In this document: positions 24,762 through 36,729 of the stretch, one piece after another
How the letters are laid out: every line of letters starts with the position of its first letter
Numbering within the stretch: position 1 is the stretch's first letter
DNA from: Gammaproteobacteria bacterium
GTDB taxonomy: Bacteria > Pseudomonadota > Gammaproteobacteria > Competibacterales > Competibacteraceae
Assembly: GCA_024234995.1 (NCBI GenBank)
Contig: JACKNF010000023.1
Coordinates: forward strand, 1 to 41,102
Direction: 5' to 3'
Length of the DNA: 41,102 bases
The notes under the pieces: generated by a model
What the model saw: the letters and a program-made list of their open reading frames with translations, nothing else
What the model was told of the DNA's origin: nothing
Database searches by the model: none
Position numbers and translations under genes: made by a program

Positions 24762-25744
24762 ATGAAACGCATGAAAAGCACCCACGGCGGTAAAGTGTTC
24801 CTGGATCGACCCAAGGCTGCCCCGGAACAAGTGCATGTCTTCGATCAGCAAGAAATTGACGCCATCGACGCTGCCCTGGCCGCTCGGCGCCCGCTGCTGG
24901 TGCGCGGCGAGCCGGGCGTCGGTAAGAGCCAGCTCGCCCGCGCCGCCGCTGTCGATCTCGGACGCGCCTACGTGCATGTGGTCGATGCCCACACCGAGTC
25001 CCGCGATTTACTCTGGCATTTCGACGCAGTCGCGCGGCTGGCCGATGCCCAGCTCAAGGGCGCGCTGCGCGTGATCAGGACCCGACGCCGCGCCGACGTA
25101 CATCAGGAGTTGGCGGTGGAGAACTATCTGCATCCTCGTGCCCTGTGGTGGGCCTTCGATTGGGAGGGCGCCAGGAAACAGGCGATCAAGGCGCGCAGGC
25201 CCGATGAACCGCCCCAGCCTTCCGGTTGCGATCCCAAGAATGGTTGTGTGGTGCTGATCGACGAAATCGACAAGGCCGAGACCGATGTCCCGAATGGCTT
25301 GCTGGAAGCGCTCGGTGCCGGTCGTTTCACGCCCCAGGGATTGAACAAACCCGTGATGGCGACCGGTAACGATCCCCCACTGGTGATCATCACCACCAAC
25401 AATGAACGCGCCCTGCCAGATGCCTTTATCCGCCGCTGTCTGGTACTGCACCTGCGTCTGCCAGACGCAGTCAAGGAAAAAGACCAACTGATCGAACACT
25501 TGATCGAGCGCGGGCAGGCCCATTTCGACAATGCCGCCCCCGATCTGCTGCGCAAGGCGGCTGAGCTGCTGGTCGAGGATCGCCGAAAAGCCGAGCAAGA
25601 ACATTGGTTGCCGCTGCCGGGTCAAGCGGAATACCTGGATTTGGTGCGGGCCGTGCGCGATTTGGGACCCGATCCAGAACGGCAGATTGCCCTGCTGGAC
25701 AAGGTATCACGTTACGTGCTGAAGAAGCATCCAGGAGCTGCCGC

Positions 25745-25748
<4 letters not shown>
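24762..25748 (+). CDS. MoxR-family AAA+ ATPase
   Basis: An AAA+ ATPase of the MoxR branch, about 328 residues. Walker A is VRGEPGVGKSQLARA (near residue 50), Walker B is CVVLIDEIDKAETDVP, and sensor 1 is VIITTNNERALPDAFIRR. MoxR proteins remodel or activate vWA-containing partners using ATP. Here the following gene encodes such a candidate partner, overlapping by 4 bp (GTGA). The start at 24762 or 24771 is preferred over a GTG at 24729 inside the previous gene. Together with the trypsin-TIR gene it forms the core of a MoxR-centred conflict system. Confidence 0.9.
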
Positions 25749-29329
<3,581 letters not shown>

Positions 29330-29404
29330 TTGGCAAATACAGAGCCAGTCAGTAGCTATTCCAATTACTTGCATTTTGTTGTTACATTCTGTAAATATAT
29401 TGTA

Positions 29405-29686
29405 ATGCGATACACTTGGAATATTGGGAAAAACCGCCAGAATATCCGACGGCATAAGATTGCCTTTGAGGATGCAAAGTGGATTTTCGAGGGGCCGACC
29501 GTTGAGCGCGTCGATGATCGTTTCGATTATGGCGAAATTCGAGTGTACGCCGTTGGTCTCGTCAATGGATTGGAAGTGACGGTGATTTACACCGACCGCG
29601 ACCCGGACGAGCGCCATATCATTTCTGCCTGGAGATCCGAACCTCATGAAAGACGCTATTACTGGCAACACCTTGAAGGGGCGTAA
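29405..29686 (+). CDS. brnT: BrnT-family toxin
   Basis: A 93-residue protein of the BrnT toxin family, which folds like RelE and cleaves RNA or blocks translation. Family pieces: MRYTWNIGKNRQNIRRHKIAF (the NxxKH-type N-terminus), FEDAKWIF, a central RFDYGEIRVYAVG and VIYTDRDPDERHIISAW followed by an RR/ER-rich end. The ATG at 29405 is preferred; the frame is open to 29330. No strong ribosome site is seen. It overlaps the downstream brnA by 41 bp, the normal BrnT-BrnA order. The pair sits between the two FGE genes, inside the conflict locus. Confidence 0.85.
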   Translation: MRYTWNIGKNRQNIRRHKIAFEDAKWIFEGPTVERVDDRFDYGEIRVYAVGLVNGLEVTVIYTDRDPDERHIISAWRSEPHERRYYWQHLEGA

Positions 29687-29960
29687 AACCGGCACGGATT
29701 GGGACGCGTTGAGCCATCTCAGTGAAGCTGAAATCCATGCAGGCATCGAAGATGATCCTGACGCCCACGCGACGGACGAAAATTTTTGGAAGGATGCCAA
29801 AGTGGTTTTTCCCGAACCGAAGCAATTGGTCACCTTGCGTTTGGACGCCGATTTGTTGGCCTGGTTTAAACAAACCAAAGGCTACCAAACTCGGATCAAC
29901 GCCATTCTCCGTGCGTACATGGACGCTAAAAAACAGGAAGGCGTCAAGGCGGTCCGCTGA
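29646..29960 (+). CDS. brnA: BrnA-family antitoxin
   Basis: A 104-residue partner of BrnT. The C-terminal part LVTLRLDADLLAWFKQTKGY followed by QTRINAILRAYMDAKK is the BrnA ribbon-helix-helix-like domain, which binds its own promoter with the toxin. The N-terminal half is acidic and Asp-rich (HATDENFW), as expected for toxin binding. It overlaps brnT by 41 bp and is followed by the palindromic repeat at 29977-30016. Confidence 0.85.
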   Translation: MKDAITGNTLKGRKTGTDWDALSHLSEAEIHAGIEDDPDAHATDENFWKDAKVVFPEPKQLVTLRLDADLLAWFKQTKGYQTRINAILRAYMDAKKQEGVKAVR

Positions 29961-29976
29961 GGGCCAACATCTTGAT

Positions 29977-30016
29977 CGTGTTGGGTTACACGCTGCACGC
30001 TAACCCAACCTGCATT
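29977..30016. repeat. Palindromic repeat, copy 2
   Basis: Nearly identical to 22049-22090, with GTTGGGTTA at 29980-29988 and TAACCCAAC at 30001-30009. Differences are a few transitions in the loop and in the flanking CTGCATTC. It lies after the toxin-antitoxin pair and before the third FGE gene. Confidence 0.75.
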
Positions 30017-30127
30017 CGCTATATTCTGATTTAGGATTGTTATAGCTCGAACAAGATGCCTTATCGGATCAAGTGTCGAGCGCGCGCCTTGTGTTCAAAT
30101 CAAGAGCACGTTTTAAATTTGGAATCA

Positions 30128-31021
30128 ATGAAAACTCCCTCCCTCATCGACACCGCCTGGCATCCCTTAGCCACCGGCTGCCCGCCCGGCTGGGCCAGCG
30201 GTTGGGGCCAGGATCGTTACGGCGTCTTCGTGGAATTCACCGTGCGGGAGGTGACCCAGCGGCTGCGCTGGATTCCACCGGGACAGTTCTGGATGGGCTC
30301 ACCGGAGGAGGAGTCAGGCCACTATGACAACGAGGGACCCCGCCACCAAGTCACCCTGACCCAAGGCTACTGGCTGTTCGACACCCCCTGCACCCAAGCA
30401 CTATGGACAACCGTGATGGGCCAGAACCCGAGCCAGTTCCAGAGTCCGACCCGGCCCGTGGAAAATGTGAGTTGGGAGGATGTTCAGACCTTCCTCAGTA
30501 AAATCAATGAACAAATTCCGCATCTTCATTTGGTACTGCCCAGCGAAGCGCAATGGGAATACGCCTGCCGGGCGGGTACCGAAACGGCCATTTACACGGG
30601 CGATCTGGAAATCCTGGGCAAGTACAATGCCCCGGCGCTTGATCCCATTGCCTGGTACGGTGGCAACAGCGGAGTCGATTTCGAACTGACCAACGGTTAC
30701 GACAGTTCCAACTGGAAGGAAAAGCAATACGCGCACACGCGAGCAGGGACGCGGCCAGTGAAACTCAAGCGGGCCAATTCCTGGGGGCTGTACGACATGC
30801 TCGGTAACGTCATGGAGTGGGTACAAGACCGTTGGCACGAAAACTACCAAGATGCGCCAACTAACGGCTTGGCTTGGGAAGACCGCAGTACCGGCGAGAG
30901 ACACCCCTTGCGCGGCGGCGCTTGGGACGGTAAAGCGCGCTACGTGCGTGCATCGTGCCGCATTGATCGCAGCCCCAATTACCGCAGCGGCCTGATCGGC
31001 TTCCGCTGTGCCCAAACCTAA
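30128..31021 (+). CDS. FGE-sulfatase domain protein
   Basis: A 297-residue single-domain protein of the formylglycine-generating-enzyme (SUMF1/EgtB/PvdO) superfamily. Pieces: LRWIPPGQFWMGSPEEE, LTQGYWLFDTPCTQALW, VLPSEAQWEYACRAGTETAI, WYGGNSGVDFELTNGYDSSN, GLYDMLGNVMEWVQDRW. It is strongly similar at DNA level to the second FGE domain of the 25745-29329 gene, so one arose by duplication. The ATG at 30128 follows the family N-terminus better than the one at 30056. The last 38 codons form a variable-region-like block. It probably binds ligands or effectors in the conflict locus; catalytic cysteines of true FGE were not confirmed. Confidence 0.85.
   Translation: MKTPSLIDTAWHPLATGCPPGWASGWGQDRYGVFVEFTVREVTQRLRWIPPGQFWMGSPEEESGHYDNEGPRHQVTLTQGYWLFDTPCTQALWTTVMGQNPSQFQSPTRPVENVSWEDVQTFLSKINEQIPHLHLVLPSEAQWEYACRAGTETAIYTGDLEILGKYNAPALDPIAWYGGNSGVDFELTNGYDSSNWKEKQYAHTRAGTRPVKLKRANSWGLYDMLGNVMEWVQDRWHENYQDAPTNGLAWEDRSTGERHPLRGGAWDGKARYVRASCRIDRSPNYRSGLIGFRCAQT
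30902..31015 (+). other. Variable-region-like block 3 (end of the third FGE protein)
   Basis: Thirty-eight codons from HPLRGGAW to GFRCAQ, aligned without gaps to blocks 1 and 2. Eight of 13 variable codons end in C, a weaker bias than in blocks 1 and 2. Lies 2 codons before the stop. Confidence 0.45.
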
Positions 31022-31127
31022 CGGCGAAGCCATGACGATCGTATATTGCACTCAATCTTTTTCAGCTTTCTACTTCCAACGTGTTCAATTTAGAAACAAA
31101 GTGTCAGGAATCTAAAATCCTTGCAGG

Positions 31128-31161
31128 AAAGCCCTGAGCACGCTGTTTTGCTCAGGGCTTT
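31128..31161. terminator. Hairpin between convergent genes
   Basis: AAAGCCCTGAGCA (31128-31140) and TGCTCAGGGCTTT (31149-31161) form a perfect 13-bp stem with an 8-base loop. It overlaps the stop codon of the plcP-like gene. It could end transcripts from both sides, but the T-runs are short. Confidence 0.7.
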
Positions 31162-31978
31162 AACTCGCTGCTGCCCAATCCGGTATCGGTGGCATCTCCG
31201 GCGCGTTGCATGGCTCCCTCGCCATGACAATCGCCTTCTGGTGATCCCAGCGCAGAATTTCCAGGGTGCCATTAGGCCGCTCCACTAATGCGGTACAACT
31301 CTCGACCCAGTCGCCGTCGTTGCAATACAGCACCCCGTTGATCTCGCGCAGCGCGGCATGATGAATGTGCCCGCAAATCACCCCGTCCAAACCGCGCCGG
31401 GCCGCTTCATGCGCGGCCGCCGTCTCGAAGCGGGCGATGTAGGCCGCAGCCTGGCCAATCCGTTGCTTGAGAAAGCTGGCCAGCGACCAATAAGGATGAT
31501 TCCAGCGCCGCCGCCAACGGTTATACCAACGATTGGCGAAAAGCAGCAGATCGTAAGCCCCGTCACCCAGCCAGTGCAGCAATGGCCCGCTACAACGCAC
31601 CGCGTTATCGCACTCATCGCCATGCATGACCAGGAAGCGCCGGCCGTCAGCGGTGACATGGAGCGCTTCCGGGACGATTTCAACGCCACCAATGTGTAAA
31701 TCGAGATAGTCACGCGCCACCTCATCATGGTTGCCCGGTATGTACAGCACGCGAACTCCGGCCTGCGCCTTGGCCAGCAGGCGCTTGAGCACTTCGCCAT
31801 GCACGGCTGGCCAGCGGCCCCCTCTTTGCAGACTCCAGAAGTCGATCAAATCGCCCACGAGATAAATCCGCTGACATTCACTCTGGCGCAGAAACTCAAG
31901 CAGAAATTCAGCCTTGCATTCCTTGAAACCAAGATGAACATCGGAAATCCATAGGGTGCGTAGTTGCAGAGAGGACAT
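31160..31978 (-). CDS. plcP: Metallophosphoesterase, probable phospholipase C PlcP
   Basis: A calcineurin-like metallophosphoesterase, 272 residues from ATG 31978. Metal-binding motifs are visible in order: LWISDVHLG (DxH), LVGDLIDFW (GDxxD), YIPGNHDE (GNHD), VMHGDECD, and CGHIHHA (GHxH). Such proteins are often annotated as UDP-2,3-diacylglucosamine hydrolases. It is the third gene of an operon with btaA and btaB. The PlcP enzymes in phosphate-limited bacteria cleave phospholipids to diacylglycerol, the substrate of BtaA, so PlcP is the best reading. The frame is open upstream to 32035 across the btaB end. Confidence 0.85.
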   Translation of the reverse strand: MSSLQLRTLWISDVHLGFKECKAEFLLEFLRQSECQRIYLVGDLIDFWSLQRGGRWPAVHGEVLKRLLAKAQAGVRVLYIPGNHDEVARDYLDLHIGGVEIVPEALHVTADGRRFLVMHGDECDNAVRCSGPLLHWLGDGAYDLLLFANRWYNRWRRRWNHPYWSLASFLKQRIGQAAAYIARFETAAAHEAARRGLDGVICGHIHHAALREINGVLYCNDGDWVESCTALVERPNGTLEILRWDHQKAIVMAREPCNAPEMPPIPDWAAAS

Positions 31979-31982
31979 GGAA

Positions 31983-32642
31983 TTAACCACCGAGTTTTTG
32001 CCCGATGAAATGGAAATAGCGCCAGCCGCCGCCATAAGCCTTGTGGAGAGCCGTGGTAACCGGCTGACAGAGCGTGTTCAGGCCGGGCAGTAAATGGCCG
32101 TCCATCCGCACATGATTCATACCCATCCAGCGCCGGAACCCCGTGATGCGGGTATCGTGAAAGTCCACGACGGCCAGCCGCCCCCCCGGTCGTAGATCCC
32201 GCATCGCCGATGCTAGCGCCCGATTCCAGCCTGGGTTCATCATCGATAAACAGTAAGAGAATACGATTAGATCGAAGACCGGTTCCGGATACAGCGGCCA
32301 GTCGTAACACTGTTGCAGTAGCGTGACCGGTAACTGACGCGCTTCCAGTTTGCGCCGCGCCCGCGCCAGCATGTCCGCCGATAAATCCAAGCCGGTTACC
32401 GCGGCTTCTGGAAATTGGCGGGCCAAACGGAGCAGGTTGCCCCCGGTACCGCAGCCGATCTCTAAAATATTGCGCGGTAAATTCACATCCGAGGCAAGCG
32501 CGCGGATCAGCGCATTCCGTCCGAAGAGGAAGCTCCAACGGGTTGCGTCATAAATCCGGGCATGCCAACGGTAGTAACGAGCGAGAGCGGCATGGCCGTT
32601 ATCTGATGCGCCGGTCCAAACACGATTGCCCGGCTGTGTCAT
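31983..32642 (-). CDS. btaB: SAM-dependent N-methyltransferase, probable BtaB
   Basis: BtaB adds three methyl groups to the amino group of diacylglyceryl-homoserine, giving the betaine lipid DGTS. The 219-residue protein has a class I SAM-binding core: ILEIGCGTGGNLLRLA (motif I), GLDLSADML (motif II), FDLIVFSYCLSMM, and LRPGGRLAVVDFHD. It overlaps the btaA stop by 4 bp, so translation is coupled. The assignment to BtaB rests on its position after btaA; the sequence alone would only give a methyltransferase of lipid or small-molecule type. Confidence 0.85.
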   Translation of the reverse strand: MTQPGNRVWTGASDNGHAALARYYRWHARIYDATRWSFLFGRNALIRALASDVNLPRNILEIGCGTGGNLLRLARQFPEAAVTGLDLSADMLARARRKLEARQLPVTLLQQCYDWPLYPEPVFDLIVFSYCLSMMNPGWNRALASAMRDLRPGGRLAVVDFHDTRITGFRRWMGMNHVRMDGHLLPGLNTLCQPVTTALHKAYGGGWRYFHFIGQKLGG

Positions 32643-33814
32643 AACACCTCCGCGAAATGCAGGCTGCCATACGTGCCGGCCCGATCCTGGGGATGCAGCG
32701 GTCCGGTCAATGCTGGGAAAAATTGCAACGCTTGCCGGGTCCAGTCCGGCAGAAAACGAAGATCATCACCCGCCGAACGCAGTAAGATCCGGCTGCCAGG
32801 ACGGCTATTGGCCAGGATCAGCCGCCATTCTTCTTCCAAGGCCTGAGGCTGATGCCAAGCCAGCCAGTCTTGATGATCCAGTAACACAAAATGGCTGTAT
32901 GCGCCGGGGTGCTGGTGCAGGAAACCGCTGACCGTGGTGTCGTAAGTGTGGACTCGATCCCGATACGCGCGGAGATGGGAAAAATTCTCCTCGCAGAGAT
33001 AGTTGGGGCAACAGTGTTCCGTGTAGGAACCGGTCAAATAAGCCCGCCAGAAGTAGTTATCATGAATCAGCACCTCAGTGAACACATGACGCAACTTGTC
33101 ACTGATGTAACCGATCACACCGCTGGGATATTGGTGCTGAATCAATCGGATTTGCGGGCGCGGCACTCCAAGCAGCGCCAAAGCTGCGGGCTGGCGCAGC
33201 AGCCAGGTGCTGAATCGTCCCCACAGTGCTGGCTCGATCTTCTGATATAGCTCGCGTTGTTCTTCCAGCGTCCGGGCATCGAGCAGGTCGAATAGATAGC
33301 CGCGCAGTTTGCGCCCTGACTTGAGCAATTGCCGGCTGACCAGCCAGGCGATGGCTCCGCAAGTGCCGTGATAGTAGAAGGAGCGTTTACGGTTGGCCGT
33401 GTCGAAATAGGCAATCTTCTGATCCCAGAATGCCGCTGTATAAGCGGGTAGCCGCGGACGCACCGACTGATACAATTCCCGGAAACGCGGATGCGATCCC
33501 CGGCGGAACATCTGCTCCAAATCGCCGAAATCGCCATACCCAATCAGCGCCAGCTTAAGTTGCAGAAGGGCATTCTGCCGTGGATTCACATCGACCGCAT
33601 GAATCGCCGCCGGCATGTCCAGCAAGTAGTCCAAGGCATTACAGCCCGCGCTGGTCAACACCACCACTTGGCTATCCTGATCCAAATTTAACAATTGCCG
33701 GTCGATCCGGGGATCTTCCCAGCACATGTTGTAGATCAAATAACGCTGGTGAATCGTTTTGAATAATAAATCATGGGCTTGATTGCCGAGCTGCGCGCCG
33801 AGTTTCCTGACCAT
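32639..33814 (-). CDS. btaA: S-adenosylmethionine:diacylglycerol 3-amino-3-carboxypropyl transferase
   Basis: BtaA moves the 3-amino-3-carboxypropyl group of SAM to diacylglycerol, making diacylglyceryl-homoserine. The 391-residue protein (DUF3419 family) contains RYLIYNMCWEDPRIDRQLL, VVLTSAGCNALDYLLD, IHAVDVNPRQNALLQLK, GYISDKLRHVF and VLLDHQDWLAW, all typical. A GAGG sequence lies just before the ATG. It is the first gene of the operon btaA-btaB-plcP. About 70-90 bp upstream lies a Pho-box-like site (33883-33900), which fits expression under phosphate shortage. Confidence 0.95.
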   Translation of the reverse strand: MVRKLGAQLGNQAHDLLFKTIHQRYLIYNMCWEDPRIDRQLLNLDQDSQVVVLTSAGCNALDYLLDMPAAIHAVDVNPRQNALLQLKLALIGYGDFGDLEQMFRRGSHPRFRELYQSVRPRLPAYTAAFWDQKIAYFDTANRKRSFYYHGTCGAIAWLVSRQLLKSGRKLRGYLFDLLDARTLEEQRELYQKIEPALWGRFSTWLLRQPAALALLGVPRPQIRLIQHQYPSGVIGYISDKLRHVFTEVLIHDNYFWRAYLTGSYTEHCCPNYLCEENFSHLRAYRDRVHTYDTTVSGFLHQHPGAYSHFVLLDHQDWLAWHQPQALEEEWRLILANSRPGSRILLRSAGDDLRFLPDWTRQALQFFPALTGPLHPQDRAGTYGSLHFAEVL

Positions 33815-33882
33815 ACCGCCTCGAACCAGGGTTTAGAGAAGTCGATGAGCGAGGAAGTATGCAAACGCATGGTAACGAAATG

Positions 33883-33900
33883 ATGGCGCTGCCATGACAG
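33883..33900 (-). promoter_or_regulatory. Pho-box-like site upstream of btaA
   Basis: On the minus strand the site reads CTGTCATGGCAGCGCCAT. The first half is the consensus CTGTCAT exactly and the second half matches 4 of 7 at the right 11-base spacing. About 8-9 bases later a TACCAT could be the -10 box. The site starts some 69 bp before the btaA start codon. It suggests control by PhoB. Confidence 0.5.
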
Positions 33901-33986
33901 TTTGGTTGGATTGCCAAGAAGACCGGTCTGTGTTTGCGGATCTTCCAGGAATGAAACCTCACGCCGCTATCAACGTCTCTTAACAC

Positions 33987-34898
33987 ATGCGATCTCCTTT
34001 ATTCCGGACCTTATTCCGCTTTTTCCTGCTGGCATTTCTGGCGCTGGCCGTGGCCAGTTGCAGCGTTCTACGCTTGGCGTACTACCACATCGATTATTGG
34101 CTGCTCGGCCAGGTTGAGGATTTCGTGACGCTAAACGCTGAGCAGCGCGAATGGCTGGAGGTGCGGCTGCACGCGCATCGGCAATGGCATTGCCGTACCC
34201 AGTTACCGGCTTATGTTGAATGGCTCGATGCATTGTCAGTGGAAATTGCGTCTCCAGCGCCAGACCCGATCCGGCTGGAAGCGCTTGCCCAGCGCCTGGA
34301 TTCTTTCATCGATGCGATTCTGGCGGAATTTGCGCCAACGCTGGCAGAGCTGCTGGTGCGGCTCGATCCGGCTCAGCGTACCGGACTCTTCGCCCGGCTG
34401 GATCAAGAAGTCATCGAAGCCCGCATCAAATATCTGGACCCGCCCGCCGATGAGCGGCAGCGTGAGCGAGCTGAGCGGCTGAAAAAACGCTTGAAGCCCT
34501 GGATTGGCGATCTGACCATCGCGCAGTCCACCCGTATCCAGCAGTGGAGCGCGGCTCTGGATCATCAAGGCGGCGGGTGGCTGGCCCACCGCCAGCGCTT
34601 GCTGGAAGCGGTGCGCAATATCTTGAGAGGATCAGATGCCGGGGCCGCTCGAACACAGTTAGCGGGCCTGTTCCAGACTCCGGCTGCCGTGCGCACCGAG
34701 GATTACATTCGTCAGGCAACCCAAAACCGGATAGAAGCACTGGCGCTAACAGTTGATTTGATACGGCTGGCTACCAGCCAGCAGCGCACTCGACTTAAAA
34801 AACGCATCGGCGGTTTGCGGGCGGATTTGCAGGCGATCAGTTGCGGCGACTCCACGCTTGCTGCATCTCTATACCGGATAAGCGCTGAAACTGGCTGA
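33987..34898 (+). CDS. DUF6279 family lipoprotein
   Basis: A 303-residue lipoprotein. The signal peptide ends at a lipobox-like VASC near residue 25 (LAFLALAVASCSVLRLAYYH). The rest is helical and charged, with the family pieces YHIDYWLLGQVEDFVTLNAE and QREWLEVRLHAHRQWHC. Members of DUF6279 are outer-membrane or periplasmic lipoproteins of gammaproteobacteria with unknown function. It is transcribed divergently from btaA, sharing the 172-bp spacer with the Pho-box-like site. A link to phosphate control is possible only by position. Confidence 0.85.
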   Translation: MRSPLFRTLFRFFLLAFLALAVASCSVLRLAYYHIDYWLLGQVEDFVTLNAEQREWLEVRLHAHRQWHCRTQLPAYVEWLDALSVEIASPAPDPIRLEALAQRLDSFIDAILAEFAPTLAELLVRLDPAQRTGLFARLDQEVIEARIKYLDPPADERQRERAERLKKRLKPWIGDLTIAQSTRIQQWSAALDHQGGGWLAHRQRLLEAVRNILRGSDAGAARTQLAGLFQTPAAVRTEDYIRQATQNRIEALALTVDLIRLATSQQRTRLKKRIGGLRADLQAISCGDSTLAASLYRISAETG

Positions 34899-34991
34899 TC
34901 TGAAGAACTATCACTGGCGTTTTTTTCACCAATCCAGGTTGTTGCAGGTCAGACAAACGGTTGCGTGCTCAGCAGAGCGGTTGCTGCAAAC

Positions 34992-35011
34992 TTATCCACA
35001 GAATCTGTGGA
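34992..35011. other. DnaA-box-like sequence within an inverted repeat
   Basis: TTATCCACA (34992-35000) is a perfect DnaA box. It overlaps the inverted repeat TCCACAGA-A-TCTGTGGA (34995-35011). It lies between two convergent genes. A single box is not enough to call an origin. It may be a DnaA-binding site or chance. Confidence 0.4.
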
Positions 35012-35079
35012 AAACCCATTCATCCTTCCGTTCTTCCTGTTCCCTGAGAAGAGGAGACCGGGGCAGGGAACAGAGAGGG

Positions 35080-35301
35080 TCAAGGCGCTTTTTCCAGATG
35101 CTGCCGGGCGCTGTCTTGCATGAAACGATTGATATCCTTTTCAAACTTCTTCAAATCTCCGGGGCGGGCCGGCACGGATGGCGGTATGGCGGTATTCGCT
35201 GTTTCCGAGGTCACCACCGGCGGCGGTGGTTTATGGCCAAGCCATTGAACCAAGGTCATGCCAATAATGGCCAGCACGGCCAGCAACATCACGATACGCA
35301 T
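35080..35301 (-). CDS. Small membrane-anchored protein, unknown
   Basis: A 73-residue protein starting MRIVMLLAVLAIIGMTLVQW, a single N-terminal membrane segment, followed by a Pro/Thr-rich linker and a charged C-terminal helix (DLKKFEKDINRFMQDSARQH). GAGGAAA lies 6 bases before ATG 35301, which is better than the frame start at 35322. I do not recognise a family. It would probably be a membrane-anchored periplasmic or cytoplasmic peptide. Confidence 0.6.
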   Translation of the reverse strand: MRIVMLLAVLAIIGMTLVQWLGHKPPPPVVTSETANTAIPPSVPARPGDLKKFEKDINRFMQDSARQHLEKAP

Positions 35302-35529
35302 GGCGGTTTCCTCATTAACCAATCAATTCAAGAAAGACGAGCGCTTCCTCCGCTTGAGAACTTCGAGCCGCACGGGAATTTGACCTTGGCCGGTTCGGAG
35401 AAAGCGTAGCTCACGAGCCGCCTTGTGCGGCCAATCAATGATGGCTTTTGATCACTGGGCCAGACAATCGGCAATCCGCACCGTGCGTTTATTTTTCCGG
35501 TTGATCACGCGCACACTGGCAGGCAGTAA

Positions 35530-35566
35530 CCTCACCCCCACCCCTCTCTCACGGAAAGAGGGGCCG
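35530..35566. repeat. REP-like palindromic repeat
   Basis: CACCCCTCTCTCACGGAAAG then AGGGG: a CCCCTCT...AGAGGGG palindrome of the same class as at 1287-1322 and 15776-15817. It lies between the 35080 gene and the methyltransferase gene. The rest of 35323-35592 shows no gene. Confidence 0.55.
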
Positions 35567-35592
35567 GTTGCACAATAATCTCCAAAGCGGTC

Positions 35593-36264
35593 TCAGGCGA
35601 CCATGAAGACCCAATACTGTGCGCCTTCTTCCTCGATGTAAGGACCATCCGGCACATAGTGAACCAATTTCACTGTTTCCTCTTCCTGCAATTTCTGGCA
35701 GAAAGATTCGAAATTTGAACGTTCGCAATAGCTGTTACGAGTGCTAATGAAGATCAAGCCATTTTTCTTAGTGACCCGAACCAGCTCCAAAAGAGATTGG
35801 GGCGGTACATGCCCTAGTGTGAACACTCCACAGGAAACAGTGACATCATACTGATCATCAGGATAGTCTTTCATGCGTTTAGTAAGGTCAACATTACCAC
35901 GCAACGAACGGTAAACACCTTTTTCTTTTGCTTTATCAGCCATTTCCTGGCTAATATCGAAACCATCGATACGACGGTATCCCAAATCGGCCAGTTCCTT
36001 GCCTACCAGGCCGGTACCGCATCCTGCATCGAGAATGTTGATTTCCGGATTCTCAGGATCGACTGCCACGTCATCGTTAATCGGCAGACGCTTCAGAAGA
36101 TCAGCGATGTATGCAGGTCCGCTATATTGCTCATTACGCACATCGTCATCATATTTATCGGCCCATTCTTCATAGTAGGCCTTGAGGCGCGAGGCATCGC
36201 CATCTAGCGTATGTGCCTGTTTAACAGCATCCCAACTGGACACTTTGCCGGCTTTCATTGTCAT
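35593..36264 (-). CDS. Class I SAM-dependent methyltransferase (METTL27-like)
   Basis: A 223-residue methyltransferase starting at ATG 36264, which follows GGGAG by 5 bases. The SAM-binding motif is NILDAGCGTGLVGKELADLG; GFDISQEMADKAKEKG is motif II; YDVTVSCGVFTLGHVPP follows. It resembles the METTL27/WBSCR27-like group. The N-terminal part WDAVKQAHTLDGDASRLKAY is acidic and helical. The coding sequence and its upstream spacer are visibly richer in A and T than the neighbours, which suggests it came by transfer. The substrate is unknown. Confidence 0.8.
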   Translation of the reverse strand: MTMKAGKVSSWDAVKQAHTLDGDASRLKAYYEEWADKYDDDVRNEQYSGPAYIADLLKRLPINDDVAVDPENPEINILDAGCGTGLVGKELADLGYRRIDGFDISQEMADKAKEKGVYRSLRGNVDLTKRMKDYPDDQYDVTVSCGVFTLGHVPPQSLLELVRVTKKNGLIFISTRNSYCERSNFESFCQKLQEEETVKLVHYVPDGPYIEEEGAQYWVFMVA

Positions 36265-36672
36265 CGTAACTCCCATAACGTTTAAGGTTTGGATGAGCAC
36301 TTTGTCAAGCAGCCCCTCTATCTAATCAAGCAATTAGAGGAAATCGACCAACGGTTATGATGAAGCATTTGCAGGCCAAGACTACCCAAAACACTTTTCA
36401 GCATAACAAATAGAATTGACCGATGTTTTCAATCAAATGCCTTTCGAGCGTCTTCTGAAGACTTTAAGATTTCAATAAATAAATTTTTTTAGATATAATT
36501 CAATATCTAATTAATTTCGATCCGGAGATAATCCCCAAGCACACAAAAAATTGCCCGGTTTCGGCACCGGTAACACCAGTCACGGATGCGCCTTCCCCAG
36601 GCGGAATCGTCATGCAATACATTGCATCGGAGCAAGAACACCTCTTGTCTCTTGATGATCTAGACTCTAACC
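36265..36672. other. AT-rich intergenic region with an inverted repeat
   Basis: About 400 bp with no convincing gene. TTAGATAT (36489-36496) and ATATCTAA (36503-36510) form an 8-bp inverted repeat with a 6-base spacer, preceded by a run of T. This could be an operator, a hairpin or a promoter for the methyltransferase on the minus strand. A GC-richer piece (36551-36640) shows no recognised RNA. Confidence 0.5.
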
Positions 36673-36729
36673 ATGTGGATCAACCAGCAGCCGGAACCTA
36701 AAGGGAAAGACGAACACCAAGAGGGGATT

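Noticed and set aside
34980..35020. Replication origin
   Set aside because: Only one DnaA box pair, no cluster, no dnaA/dnaN/gidA nearby.
36541..36660. Riboswitch or structured RNA upstream of the AT-rich region
   Set aside because: A GC-richer stretch is present but no known conserved core could be recognised and gene orientation does not fit.
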